From positions 107,501-171,500 of the forward strand of contig JACEEZ010018502.1 of the NCBI GenBank assembly GCA_016584305.1: a stretch of DNA of 64,000 nt, read 5' to 3'. The stretch's first letter is position 1, and every line of letters begins with the position of its first letter. Below the pieces are notes generated by a model. The model ran no database searches and had not been told where the DNA came from. It was given only the letters and a program-made list of their open reading frames with translations. Position numbers and translations under genes: made by a program. The stretch is from Chionoecetes opilio. Its lineage: Eukaryota; Arthropoda; Malacostraca; Decapoda; Majidae. Of this stretch, positions 49,272 through 62,575 are shown piece by piece.

Positions 49272-49700
49272 AATGACACAGACTCTCCAGGTAGCCCCTT
49301 CTAACTTCCCTGAAATCATGGATGTAGAAATGTAAGTATTAACGCTACCAGACGTCTGTAAATAATAAAGAAACGTTGTCCTGGCGACTTTAGTGTTATG
49401 TACCGTAAAGTAAATTCCATTCAATTTTCTATGTTTCCAAGTTGCGGGACGAGAACCCACTCTTACACGAATACTTTCATGATAATATCTTACAGGAATA
49501 ATAATTATCGCAAAGTTTACAATTTGCACTGTCATTAGAGATAATCTCGAAATAATCCCAAATCACACAGGTGTGACTGGAGGCCTTTACGCAGCTGGCT
49601 GCTGCAATACTGTTCTCTTTCAAAGAAAGTTGATTGTGCTCGTGGGTGACAGAGATGAGCGCGTATATATATATATATATATATAAAGTATATATATACA
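49272..49700. other. no recognised feature
   Basis: A small (TA)n at 49664-49685. No gene or element recognised. Confidence 0.4.
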
Positions 49701-50050
49701 TTTTTTGTTGTTGTTACACCTATGCATATAGCGCTTGTAGGCAGTGACCTCCAGGCTCTTATGGTAGACCCTGGAGGCTCACTTGAGGGCTGTGATGGTT
49801 GGCCCTCGTCCGTGGTGGCACAGGCAGGATTTTTATAGTGACGCCTCTAATTAGAGGCTCATGCCGCCCCCTGTGTCCTCCAAAGCACTCGCAATCGAAG
49901 GTAGAGTTAATGGACAGGGCATGTGGGTGTTCTTAGGCCACTCGACAGTGCATAAATATTTTAAGTGGATTTATGGGTCTCACTCGGGATCGAACTCGAG
50001 TCTTCGAGAACGCCACACGGTGACGATAATCACTCTGCTACCGCCTCCCC
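49701..50050 (-). mobile_element. tRNA-derived SINE, reverse copy
   Basis: The reverse complement matches 39943-40301: head CTACCGCCTCCCC at 50038-50050, box B region CGGGATCGAACTCGAG at about 49985-50000, body CCTGTGCCACCACGG. The T-rich TTTTTTGTTGTTG at 49701-49713 is the complemented tail. Confidence 0.88.
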
Positions 50051-50107
50051 ATGCTTACTGCAGTATTATAGTATAGTACAAGTGCTTGTGGGCCCTTCGG
50101 ACCCAGT

Positions 50108-52010
50108 AATGATGGTTGTAGTCAATCAATCAATCATTGGGGGCATACGCCGGGGGGCGCGTCGCCTCGCCCACCCTACGACGTCACTCCCGGGGGTCAC
50201 CACGCGCGAGTTCCCATGCAGGTTCCTTTCCCATACCAAGCAGCTCTCGACAAGAGACATCAACTTGCCCCAGCCACGAGCCTTGTGGGCGCCCCCTTGG
50301 CCTCCTCCACGCCGGATTGTCTCTTACAGATACAACCCGATGGGAAGGATCGGTTTCAGGGTAGCGTGCCACATGCCCATATAGCCGAAGTTGGCGCTGA
50401 CGGACTATGCAGGTAATAGGCCTCGATTCAGTCTCACGGTGCAATCGCTGATTTGACACGTAATCATCCCAGCGATACCCCATGATTCTGCGAAGACACT
50501 TATTACCAAAGGCATTGATTCGTCTCTTCAAGTCACTATTTAGTGTCCATGTCTCACAACCATAGAGTAAGACAGGGATCACAAGCGACTTGAAGATCCG
50601 GATCTTTGTCCTCCTGCACAGGTACCGACAACGCCAAATACTCCCGCTGAGCGAGTCCATAACACCGTGGGCTATGCCAATCCGTCGTAAGACTTCTTGG
50701 CGTGACCCGCCGTCATTATGGACTGCGCTGCCAAGGTATGTAAAACTTTACAAGATCTCAATGTCCTCGCCACACGCATGAACAGACTGTACTGCTTCAT
50801 CTAGTAAGTCTCCAAATACCTGGACCTTGGTCTTCAGCCAGGAGACCTCAAGTCCCAAAGGCTTTGCCTCCTCGTGCAGCGCCTCGAGAGCCATCACCAG
50901 GACCTCCAGCGACTCAGCAAAGATTACTGCATCATCGGCAAAAACAAGATCAGTGATCTTGGTGTTGCCGACGGATGCTCCACAATCACTTTGATCTACA
51001 ACCTTGTCCAATACCCAGTCCATACAAGCGTTGAAAAGTGATGGGGCAAGGACGCACCCCTGCCTCACTCCTGTATTCACAGGAAAGAAGCTGGATACAC
51101 CTGCCCCACACTTCACAGCACTCTCAGTCCCAGAATACAGACCAGTTATCAAACCAATAGTCCTTGCAGGAATCCCTCGAAGTTGCAGAAGATCCCAGAG
51201 TGACTCACGATGCACTGAGTCAAACGCCTTCTTGAGATCAACATAGGCTGCAAGCATCCCCTGTCGAAACTCACGTCGGCGTTCCACCAGGACACGAAGC
51301 GCTAGGATACGGTCCGTTGTTGACTTACCAGGCGTGAACCCAGACTGCTGAGGTCTCTGATGCTTCACCAGATGACTACGAATTCGTGTCAGCAATAGAT
51401 GGGCAAGCACCTTGCCTGGTACGCTGAGCAGTGTAATACCGCGGTAATTGTTGCAGTCCTGACGGTCCCCTTTCCCTTTCCAGATAGGGACGACCAGCCC
51501 CCTTTTCCAGTCAGGAGGAATGGTACCTGATTGCCACACGGCAGTCAGGACAGCATGCAACCCGCGGATCATGGCCTCACCCCCAGCTTTGAGGAGCTCC
51601 GCACTGATATTACAAACACCAGCTGCCTTTCCACCCTTCAACTTTGCTACAGCCTCTCTGACTTCGTCAAGAGAGGGTGCAGTTTCGTCAATGGGAGGAT
51701 CGGCATCCACTGCCTGTAACCCAGTGGTGTGAAGCTGCTCAGTTGGAGGGTCCACCGTGAACAACTGCCCAAAGTACTCAGCCCAACGAGCCATCTGCCC
51801 ATCCATGTCCGACACGAGGCGCCCATCTGCTGTTCGAATAGCACTCGCCCGAGAAGGAGACTTGGAACGGAGCTTCTTCAGGGCTCGGTAGGCGAGTCGG
51901 AGGTCATTAGCGTTCAAATGACCCTCGACATCCTCAGCGAGACTCCTGACATACCTCTCCTTGTCTCTCCTCAGGAGGGTTCTAGTCCGGCGTGACAGAG
52001 CCATGGTTAT
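50108..52010 (-). pseudogene. RTE-like non-LTR retrotransposon copy 2: RT frame with two stops
   Basis: On the minus strand the frame is open from about 52010 (ALSRRTRTLLRRDKERYVRS) through WKRGLVVPIWKGKGDRQDCN, NYRGITLLSVPGKVLAH, QQSGFTPGKSTTDRILALR, AAYVDLKKAFDSVHRESLWD, GVRQGCVLAPSLFNACMDW and FADDAVIFAESLEVL. A TAA interrupts it at about 50745-50747 (Glu codon in the other copies). The frame continues to LYGHVARYPETDPSHRVVSV and RRPRGRPQGSWLGQVDVSCR. A second stop (TGA in place of Trp) lies near 50170, and it terminates at 50130-50132. It ends in a TTGA-repeat tail. All palm catalytic residues are present. No endonuclease, so it is 5'-truncated. Confidence 0.88.
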
Positions 52011-52077
52011 AGTAGTAGTAGTATATATTAGACAACAATGTGAGTGCAAACTCCAATCGTGTTGCTGCTGTCGTTGG

Positions 52078-52221
52078 TCACTGGTCAAAGTGCCTCGGGG
52101 TAAACACGTTCCGTGTGATTCCACGGGGCGCCAACACCTCGACGGCATCAGCACAGCCAACCCTTGACAGGCTGACGTAGAGTTGGCCGTGCGTGGAGTA
52201 TATTAGAATATCGACCCCAAG

Positions 52222-52222
<1 letters not shown>
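52078..52222 (-). pseudogene. Helitron helicase C-terminal scrap
   Basis: The minus-strand frame reads [20 protein letters not shown] followed by PRGITRNVF and a stop. GQLYVALSRV is the last helicase motif of Pif1-like helicases encoded by Helitrons. Only about 45 codons survive, bordered by (CA)n on one side and the start of RTE copy 2 about 70 bp away on the other. Confidence 0.8.
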
Positions 52223-52255
<33 letters not shown>

Positions 52256-52393
52256 CACACACACACACACGCACACACATACACACACATACACACACGC
52301 ACGCACACACACCACACACACACACACGCACGCACGCACGCACGCACGCACACACACATCCACACATGCACACATGCATGCATGCACACATTC

Positions 52394-52427
<34 letters not shown>

Positions 52428-52492
52428 CACACACGCACATACACACGCACCCACGCACGCACACACACATGCGCATACACATGCACACACAC
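52221..52492. repeat. (CA)n compound microsatellite
   Basis: CA dinucleotides with GCAC, ATGC and ACAT interruptions. The Cys-Val and His-Thr reading frames on the two strands are artefacts. Confidence 0.95.
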
Positions 52493-52496
52493 ATGG

Positions 52497-52700
52497 GGAA
52501 CTCCGTAGTGTAGCGGTTAGCACACTCGGCTCACAACCGAGAAGTCCCGGGATCGATCCCCGGGCGGAGCGAAGACAGACGGGTGGTCTTCTTAAAACCC
52601 GAGCCCCTGTCCACCCAGCAGTGAATGGGTACCGGGTGTTAGCCGGGGGTTTGTGACCTGCCTCCCGGGGTGGTGGCTTCGGCCAACACTAATCACTAAG
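52497..52700 (+). mobile_element. tRNA-Val(CAC)-derived SINE
   Basis: The first 75 bp retain a cloverleaf: ACTCCG/CGGAGC acceptor, GTGTAGCGGTTAGCAC D arm with box A, a perfect 5-bp anticodon stem CTCGG/CCGAG with loop CTCACAA (anticodon CAC, 52532-52534), and a T arm CCGGG-ATCGATC-CCCGG. The downstream unrelated body (GTGAATGGGTACCGGGTG, TTGTGACCTGCCTCCCGGGG) marks it as a SINE and not a tRNA gene. Confidence 0.88.
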
Positions 52701-52777
52701 GATGAATGATAAAATATGTTAATATGGAGACGGGGCCATACGAGCGTTGCTCAGGCCCTGTAAACTAGAACTAGAAG

Positions 52778-52814
52778 ATGAATACACACAAACACACATG
52801 CATGCATACAGTGC

Positions 52815-52851
<37 letters not shown>

Positions 52852-52874
52852 ACGCACACAAACGGACACACACA

Positions 52875-52906
<32 letters not shown>

Positions 52907-52911
52907 TGCAT

Positions 52912-52956
<45 letters not shown>

Positions 52957-52985
52957 CATGCACACACACTCACACACGCACACAA
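52778..52985. repeat. (CA)n compound microsatellite
   Basis: CA repeats with an internal run of GCACGCACGCACG (about 52875-52905). Confidence 0.95.
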
Positions 52986-53044
52986 GTGGTCAGTCCATGA
53001 GTCTACGGAGTTAGTGAAATGCGGCAAGATGTTAACGCAGAGTT

Positions 53045-53205
53045 TCTTCATGTAATCTAATACTCTTAAAAGTGTTTTTAGCCCAAAACCCCCCTTCAAA
53101 ATGATTAAATCGACATGGGACCATGCCTCTTACCACCTATGATTTATTTGCGATATTTTGAGCCTACCCTCATCAAAATTGAATTTACAGCTTCGGCTAC
53201 CCAAA

Positions 53206-53240
<35 letters not shown>

Positions 53241-53404
53241 CACGGCTGTGTATATTAGATATGTAGTATATGGCGCACGAGGCAATGAGTTGAGTTCAGT
53301 AACAGTGACCTTGAGAGTACCGGCTACCACTCTGTTGAAGAGTGGAGGATGGAGGGAGTGTCGAGGGACTATGGTCTTGGCTTCCACGGGGGAAGTGGTC
53401 TTCG
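53045..53404. other. short unassigned region with (CAGA)n
   Basis: A CAGACAGA tetranucleotide tract lies at 53208-53240. The sequence on both sides is not recognised. Confidence 0.5.
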
Positions 53405-54660
53405 CCTTCCATGGGGAGGCCACGCGCGAGTCTCCATGCAGGCTCCTTTCCCATACCAAACAGCTCTCGATAAGAAACATCAACTTGCCCCAGCCACGAG
53501 CCTTGGCCTTCTGCACGCCGGATTGTCTCTTACAGATACAACCCGATGGGAAGGATCGGTTTCAGGGTAGCGTGCCACATGCCCATATAGCCGAAGTTGG
53601 CTCTGACGGACTGAGCAGGGAATAGGCCTCGATTCAGTCCTACGGTGCAATCGCTGATTTGACACGTAATCATCCCAGCGATACCCCATGATTCTGCGTA
53701 GACACTTATTAACAAAGGCATCGATTCGTCTCTTCAAGTCGCTATTTAGTGTCCATGTCTCACAACCATAGAGTAAGACAGGAATCACAAGCGACTTGAA
53801 GATCCGGATCTTTGTCCTCCTGCACAGTTACCGACAACGCTAAATACTCCTGCTAAGCGAGTCCATAACACCGTGGGCTATGGCAATCCGCCGTAAGACT
53901 TATTGACGTGACCCGCCGTCATTATGTACTGCGCTACCAAGGCATGTAAAACTTTCCAAGATTTCAATGTCCTCGCCGCACGCATGAACAGACTGTACTG
54001 TTTCATCTAGTAAGCCTCCTAACACCTGGAACTTGGTCTTAAGCCAGGAGACCTCAAGTCGCAAAGGCTTTAGCTCCTCCTGCAGCGCCTCGAGAGCCAT
54101 CACCAGGACCTCCAGCGACTAAGCAAAGATTACTGCATCATTGGAAAAAACAAGATCAGTGGTCTTGGTGTTGCCGAGGGATGCTCCACAATCACTTTGA
54201 TCTACAACTTTGCCCAATACCCAGTCCTTACAAGTGTTGAAAAGTGATGGGGCAAGGACGCACCCTTGCCTCACTCCTGTATTAACAGGAAAGAAGCTGG
54301 ATACACCTCCCCCACACTTCACAGCACTCTCAGTCCCAGAGTACAGACTAGTCATCAAACCAATAGTCCTTGCAGGAATCCTGCGAAGTCGCAAAAGATC
54401 CCAGAGTGATTCACGATGCACTGAGTCAAACGCCTTCTTGAGATCAACATAGGCTGCAAGCATCCACTGTCGAAACTCACGTCGGTGTTCCACCAGGACA
54501 CGAAGCTTTAGGATACGGTCCGTTGTTGACTTACCAGGCGTGAACACAGACTGCTGAGGTTTCTGATGCTTCAGCAGATGACTGCGGATCTGTGTCAGCA
54601 ATAGATGGGCAAGCAACTTGCCTGGCACGCTGAGCAGTGTAATACCGCGGTAATTGTTGC

Positions 54661-54661
<1 letters not shown>
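53405..54661 (-). pseudogene. RTE-like retrotransposon copy 3, 5'-truncated at (TA)n
   Basis: Minus strand. It enters at 54661 in NNYRGITLLSVPGKLLAH directly beside the (TA)n array. It carries QQSVFTPGKSTTDRILKLR, AAYVDLKKAFDSVHRESLWD and GVRQGCVLAPSLFNTC. The catalytic motif is changed to FSNDAVIFA where copies 1 and 2 have FADD, followed by a stop. Further pieces (LKPLRLEVSWLKTKFQVLGG; LYGCETWTLNSDLKRRIDAF; RLYGHVARYPETDPSHRVVS) are in other frames. The last part, past DNPACRRPR, differs from copy 2. Certainly inactive. Confidence 0.87.

Positions 54662-54758
<97 letters not shown>
54662..54758. repeat. (TA)n array, left of DNA transposon
   Basis: TA dinucleotides with one TATG interruption, abutting RTE copy 3 on the left and the AGGGTGGTCC terminus on the right. 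Confidence 0.95.
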
Positions 54759-56995
<2,237 letters not shown>

Positions 56996-56999
56996 TGGT

Positions 57000-57515
57000 T
57001 GATGAAGGTCTTGTTCCTCCTTCTCCTACCTCTGACTATATGCCATTATGCCTGTTATTGAAATCCTTTGCAATGATGTTTTCTTTGCCCTTGCTGACCT
57101 AGATCCTCGGAAGGCTTACGATCCTGAAGGAGTCCGTCCTATTGTTCTCAAAAACTGTGCGTATGTGCTTGCACCCTGCCTGGTCAAACTTTTCCGTCTT
57201 TGTCTATCTACTTCCACCTTTTCTTCTTGCTGGACATTTGCTCACATCCAACCTGTTCCTAAGAAGGGTTATCGTTCTAATCCTTCAAACTACCGTCCTA
57301 TAGCTTTGACTTCCTGCCTTTCTAAAGCTTTTGAATCTATACTTAATAAGTAGATTCTTAAGCATCTGTCAGCTCACAATCTTCTATCTGATCGTCAGTA
57401 CGGTTTCCGTAAAGGGCGATCTACTGGCGATCCTCTAGCTTCCCTAACTGAATCTTGGTCATCCTCCTTTAGGGATTTCGGTGAAATTTTACGGTTGCCC
57501 TTGATATATCAAAAG
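57000..57515 (+). pseudogene. Jockey-like reverse transcriptase N-terminal fragment
   Basis: Translation: [11 protein letters not shown], then ALADLDPRKAYDPEGVRPIV, CLVKLFRLCLSTSTFSSCW, SNPSNYRPIALTSCLSKAFE and, after a stop, LSAHNLLSDRQYGFRKGRST and SWSSSFRDFGE. The GPDGV motif reads DPEGV here. It is cut near 57515, before palm motif A is complete, and is flanked on the left by (TA)n. Confidence 0.85.
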
Positions 57516-57713
57516 ATATGTCAATATCATGAACATATCAAGAGATATTTTTTGAAAGATTGCCTTTTTTTTTCCTAATTATACTAACTACACTGGATAT
57601 AATAAACATTGAAATGAAATACTTTCTGGTGGAATTATACTCTATTGGAAATAGTATGTATTCATAAGTTCACCAGTGAAATTGAAAGAAACCTGGTGTC
57701 ACCTGCACCTATA

Positions 57714-58369
57714 GGGCTATATTCAAGAACTTTTCTCCACCCGTTGCATCGCGGGGCGGTATACAAGAATCAAAAGAGGTAACACAACGGGTGGAGATTT
57801 GAGTCAGCTGATTCGCGACACCATGCAGATCCCACCTTCATCTCGCTGTGCACTTATTCCATCCTATATCTTCCCAGACCATTACAGGTGAGTTTTCAAC
57901 ACAACCGAGAGTAACATGCATACCTTGTGAATGCACACGTGTCATAATTAAGGTAAAATTAGGTGCAGGAGGCCTTATATTGCTGTGAGAAGTGGTGACG
58001 AAGGAGAGCGGTTGTGGTGGTGGTGGTCCGCCATATTGCTTTTTGGCGGCTGGCCACATGTTCTTGGGACGGGATGTACGTACATCCCGTCCCAAGCCCA
58101 CTCAGGCCCCTTTTTTCTTCCTCAATGCCTCAGATAAGTGGCGAACACTAACAAAGCTATTATTTTAATGGCAGAAGTGACTGATCAAAATACTGATAAA
58201 GCCTTGGACTCGCTTGTGTTGGTACGACTGCTTTTGCAGCCACTGCTTGTGTTGGTACGACTGTCAAATATCCACCGGTCGGGCATTTCTTGTAGATGCC
58301 ACGAGTGGAGGTACGACGGTGGAGAATCTCCACCGGCCGGGATTTGACGAGCATTCTTGAATATAGCCC
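57714..58369. mobile_element. MITE with GGGCTATATTCAAGAA ends
   Basis: GGGCTATATTCAAGAA at 57714 and its reverse complement ending at 58369 define a 656-bp element. Inside lie a hairpin CTCCACCCGTT...AACGGGTGGAG at about 57735-57800 and a perfect 34-bp palindrome at 58063-58096. Direct repeats of TTGTGTTGGTACGACTG occur at about 58218 and 58248. No transposase. Confidence 0.82.
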
Positions 58370-58379
58370 ATAGACTACA

Positions 58380-59300
58380 CCCCCTTAAAAGATAGTCTTC
58401 TTTATTTCTTTGTGCCCGATTTCTCTTTACTTTTTTCCATGCCTCATCCCTTATTCTCTTTGCCCTCTCACATCTTCCATTAAACCATTTTTTCTTTCCC
58501 CTTTCTCTTGGTGTATATAGTGGAACGTGTTTTTCAACTCCTTTCTCATATATGCTCAGAAAAATGTGGTATTTCACTTGCTTTCATTTCACTCCTTTCA
58601 TTTCTTCCCAGTCAATTTCTTCATAGAATTTTTTCAGTTCTTCCATGTTTGTTTTTCCAAAGTCTCTTCTGCTCCTTTTGTACAATTCTTCTTCCTCCTT
58701 TATTTCCTCTTTTGTCTCCACATCTAAGATTATATGGTCACTTTTTCCAATGGGGCACCCATAATTGATCTCAGTTGCTAGCTTTATACCTTTTGTTAAT
58801 ACCAGGTCAAGTCTTGATGGTTAGTCATCTCCCCTATATCTTGTGTTTTCTGTCACCCATTGAGTCATCGTGTTTTCCATTGTCAGTTTCAACAATCTAT
58901 CTCCCCAGGTATTTTCATTTCCTCCTTCAAATGTCTCGCATTTTACGTCTTTGCAGTTAAAGTCTCCAACCAGCAGTATCTTTTTACTATTCTTGATTAT
59001 TTTGTTTAAGTACTTCAAGGTGTCTTCTAATACTTTCTCATGTTCTTCCGTGTTCCAGGTATTTCTTCTGGGAGTTACATAGGTTGCCACTATTGTCTGT
59101 GTTTCTCTATTTCTGACTTTTATTTCTACACTCACTATTTCAGCTCTTCCTTCTCCATACTCAGCTTTTCTTACCTTCACCCCTAATTTTGTCAGTATCA
59201 TAACTCCACCACCTCTTCTTCCACTTATGTCCCCTCTCCACATGTTATACTTGTTGCTTAGTATCACTTGAGCTTCCTTTACGAATTTTGTTTCTGTTAA
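58380..59300 (-). pseudogene. non-LTR retrotransposon ORF2 start: endonuclease
   Basis: On the minus strand: SGRRGGGVMILTKLGVKV, VATYVTPRRNTWNTEEHEK, KKILLVGDFNCKDVKCETF, MTQWVTENTRYRGDD plus stop, then GCPIGKSDHIILDV (about 58727-58765, catalytic SDH). Further on is KKWFNGRCERAKRIRDEAWK (58185-58577 frame). This is an APE-type endonuclease and the linker to RT. The sequence is cut at 58370 where the MITE begins, so RT is absent. ORF1 lies immediately upstream. Confidence 0.82.
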
Positions 59301-59420
59301 ACATACTACGTCTGGATCTTTGTTTAATAAAAATAATCTTTTAGTTCTAGCCTTCTTGGTATAATTCCATCTATATTTGTATACAGATCACTTTCATTTC
59401 TTTTTTTGCATCATTTTTCC

Positions 59421-60255
59421 TCATCCCATTTTCCTTAAGTCTTTTTTCTGTATATACCACTTTCTCACTCTTTCGTTCAGATCCCACCCCCAAAAAGTTG
59501 CTTTTCCTTCCTCTGTCCTTTCTTCATTTTTCTGTTTTACTTCTTGGATTTCTTTCAACTTTTTCCTTTCTTCTTCATTCAGTGCTTTTTTAATATAGAC
59601 TTCCCTGAACTCTGCCGTTGATCTCAGCCTGAAGGCTCTCGCAAGAATTTCTTCTGTTGCCGTCTGCGATTTTAGTCTTAGTTTTATCGGGCTTACTTTG
59701 CCTTCTGCATAAGTTCCCAATCTTACTACTTCTTCCACTTCATCTACAAATCTTGCCTCTTCATCCCCATCATTAAGTTTCATCAAAACGTCCTCTACTG
59801 TTTTTATTTCTTTTCTTTCTCTCTTTAATCTAACAAGATATTCTTCTCCTTCAGTCCAAAAATAATCACACATTTTTTCTTCTCTGCTACATCCCTTATT
59901 AAATTCTCATTATTTTTCAAAACTTTTGCTACTTCTTTCTTAACATGTTCACTTTGCTCTTTCTTTTGTTGTTCTATAACTTCTTTAAAGTCTACTTTGG
60001 CTTTCTCTTTCTCTTCTTTCCAGTTATTTACTTCACCCTTCATCACATTTATCACTTGTTGTTTGACCATTTTTTCTCCATTCTCACATTTTGCTTTAAG
60101 TTCATTATTCTCTTGTTCAATTTTTTCATCCTTATTTTTAACTCCTCTTTTTCCTTTACATTTTGCTTTTCCTTTCTTTTCAGTTCATTTAGTTCTACTT
60201 TCAGACTTTCCACTTCGTCATAGCTACTTTTCAAACAATCAAGTAAACACTTCAT
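59421..60255 (-). pseudogene. non-LTR retrotransposon ORF1: coiled coil and RNA-binding-like domain
   Basis: Three minus-strand frames in order. 60255-60052: coiled coil (DEVESLKVELNELKRKEKQN). 60070-59825: Lys/Glu-rich (NNWKEEKEKAKVDFKEVIEQ), ending CVIIFGLKEK. 59873-59421: VEEVVRLGTYAEGKVSPIKL, RLKSQTATEEILARAFRLRS, YIKKALNEEERKKLKEIQEV. The layout of an N-terminal coiled coil followed by an RRM-like block (VIIFGL...VVRLG...PIKLRL) fits ORF1 nucleic-acid chaperones of non-LTR elements. Two shifts break it. Confidence 0.75.
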
Positions 60256-60302
60256 TCATTCGAACTCTTCAATCAGTCTCTTCACGTCCACTACACACTT
60301 CA

Positions 60303-60697
<395 letters not shown>

Positions 60698-60899
60698 TTG
60701 TGCATGTGTTTGTTTGTGTGCGTGTATGTCTGTGTCTGTGTGTGTTTGTGTGTGTGTTTGTTTGTGTGAGAGTGTGTGTGTGTGTGTATGTGCATGTCTG
60801 TGTATGTGTGTTTGTGCGTTTGTGTATATGTGTGTGTGTTTGTTTGCGTGCTAATGTATGTGTCAGTGTGTGTCTGTGTGTGTATGTGTGTGTGTCAGT
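60698..60899. repeat. degenerate (GT)n tract
   Basis: GT-rich with TTTG, TATG and TCTG interruptions. It ends at a hAT terminus. Confidence 0.93.
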
Positions 60900-61675
60900 C
60901 AGAGGTGGGCACCGCAAACTCAAATCCGCAAACCCCAATCCTTACGGTTCGCAACCGTAAGTCCGCAAATTTCTTGAAGTTCACACTTCCGCAACCGCAA
61001 GTCCGCTAATCCGCAAACCAATTATGTGGTATTTTCTCTGCATATATTGCAAAAATAGAGGCAAAGTACTTTGTGATAATAAATTTTTATATTATTTACT
61101 AAATCACGTATGCCAATAATTATTGATAAATATTAGTATTTTTTTCATACCTACCCCTCAGTATCCTACAGATGTTATACCTCACATTTTACCTTCCCCT
61201 CATTGTGACCACTCACTCAATATATCAACTTAAGTGTACACTAAGGGGTAATAATTATTATAAGTACACTACACTACAAATTAAATTTTATTGATATGAT
61301 ATCAGGCCCTTAACCTCAGACTCCTCATTCAGAGTCCTTTGGTGACAATTCCATATTGAGCAGGTCCATGTTCCCCTTCAGGATGACCAATCTCTGAAAA
61401 TTATCGGAGGTCAGACTCGCTCTCTTGGCCTTCATGATGTCCGACCCCTGGGAGAACAGTCTATCTACAGCTGCAGAGCTGGGTATTGCCGTGTTGTACT
61501 TAACAAACACATCTACCCAGGCGGCACGAAAAAGGGCAATGAGCATGGCCTGTTTCAGCAGCTTGTTCCTCTGTTTCTCTGATCACCAACTCTTAAGTTC
61601 TTTCTCCATCTTGATAGAGAGACAGGTAGAGTTGGTGCCCTCTGTAGCTGGGCTCCTCAAAGCCTGGAAATAATT
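60900..61675 (-). pseudogene. hAT element 3' end with transposase C-terminus
   Basis: CAGAGGTGGGCACCGC at 60900 has the form of a hAT terminus and is followed by many CCGCAA words to 61020. On the minus strand 61675-61325 encodes ALRSPATEGTNSTCLSIKME, a stop, then LFRAAWVDVFVKYNTAIPS, SSAAVDRLFSQGSDIMKAKR and FQRLVILKGNMDLLNMELSP. That is the hAT dimerisation domain (PSSAAVERLFS). A TTTCCAG acceptor-like site at about 61665-61671 precedes it. Upstream coding is replaced by the foldback repeat. About 110 codons remain of a protein usually over 500. Confidence 0.87.
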
Positions 61676-62530
61676 GACAGCGAGCTTCGCTCGCTGTCGC
61701 TTACCATACGACCCGTGGAACCAAGTTTCCGCCAAAAAGTGTATAACTACTCCTAAATATTGTCGGATTGAGCTGAAATTTGACATGCACGTAGTGCTGT
61801 CAAAATCAATGGGGGTCGTCGGAAGAATTCTTTTGCGTAAAACAAGCCCTTAATGAGTAATTAGCGTAAACTACTCCTAATTATTGTCGAATTGAGCTGA
61901 TATTCGACATCGAAGTAGTGCTGTCAAAATCAATGGGGGTCTGTGCAACAAACGTTTTGCATAGAACAAGCCCTTAATGAGTAATTCACGTAATGAGTTA
62001 ATTGGCTGGAACGTGGCTCGCTGTCACGTTCCAGCCGCAAGAACTGAGCCAAAAGCAAAGGGGCCAGAGGCTGGACGTCTATACTAGATATATAAATCTG
62101 TAATATATATACCTATATCAAGTATAGACGTCCAGCCTCTGGCCCCTTTGCTTTTGGCTCAGTTCTTGCGGCTGGAACGTGACAGCGAGCCACGTTCCAG
62201 CCAATTAACTCATTACGTGAATTACTCATTAAGGGCTTGTTTTACGCAAAAGGTTTGTTGCACAGACCCCTATTGATTTTGACAGCACTACTTGGATGTC
62301 GAATGTCAGCTCAATCCGACAATAATTAGGAGTAGTTTACGTTAATTACTCATTAAGGGCTTGTTTTCCTCAAAAAAATTCTTCCGACGACCCCCATTGA
62401 TTTTGACAGCACTACTTGCATGTCAAATTTCAGCTGAATCTAACAATAATTAGGAGTAGTTATACACTTTTTGGCGGAAACTTGGTTCCACGGGTCTTAT
62501 GGGAAGCGACAGCGAGCTTCGCTCGCTGTC
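61676..62530. mobile_element. 855-bp foldback element with GACAGCGAGC hairpin ends
   Basis: The left arm from GACAGCGAGCTTCGCTCGCT (itself a hairpin) to about 62075 is repeated in reverse at about 62118-62530. Only an AT-rich centre of about 40 bp separates the arms. AATT flanks both ends (61672-61675, 62531-62534). Each arm contains two related 120-bp subrepeats (AACTACTCCTAAATATTGTC...CCCTTAATGAGTAATT), a 12-bp stem GGCTGGAACGTG/CACGTTCCAGCC and ends GCTGGACGTCTATACT. No coding. Confidence 0.9.
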
Positions 62531-62575
62531 AATTAAGTAAAATGTTTAAGTCATCGGAGTAAAAAAAAAAGTTAT

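Noticed and set aside
52148..52494. Cys-Val and His-Thr repeat frames over CA/GT tracts (also 52719-53014, 60256-60543, 60672-61009)
   Set aside because: Simple-repeat artefacts; only the last 45 codons at 52078-52222 are a real protein remnant.
52500..52571. Functional tRNA-Val gene
   Set aside because: The cloverleaf is good but it is followed by a SINE-like body and has T-loop change TTCGA to ATCGA.
58508..59082. Plus-strand Phe/Leu-rich frames (also 59945-60422)
   Set aside because: Antisense shadows of the Lys/Glu-rich ORF1 and endonuclease on the minus strand.
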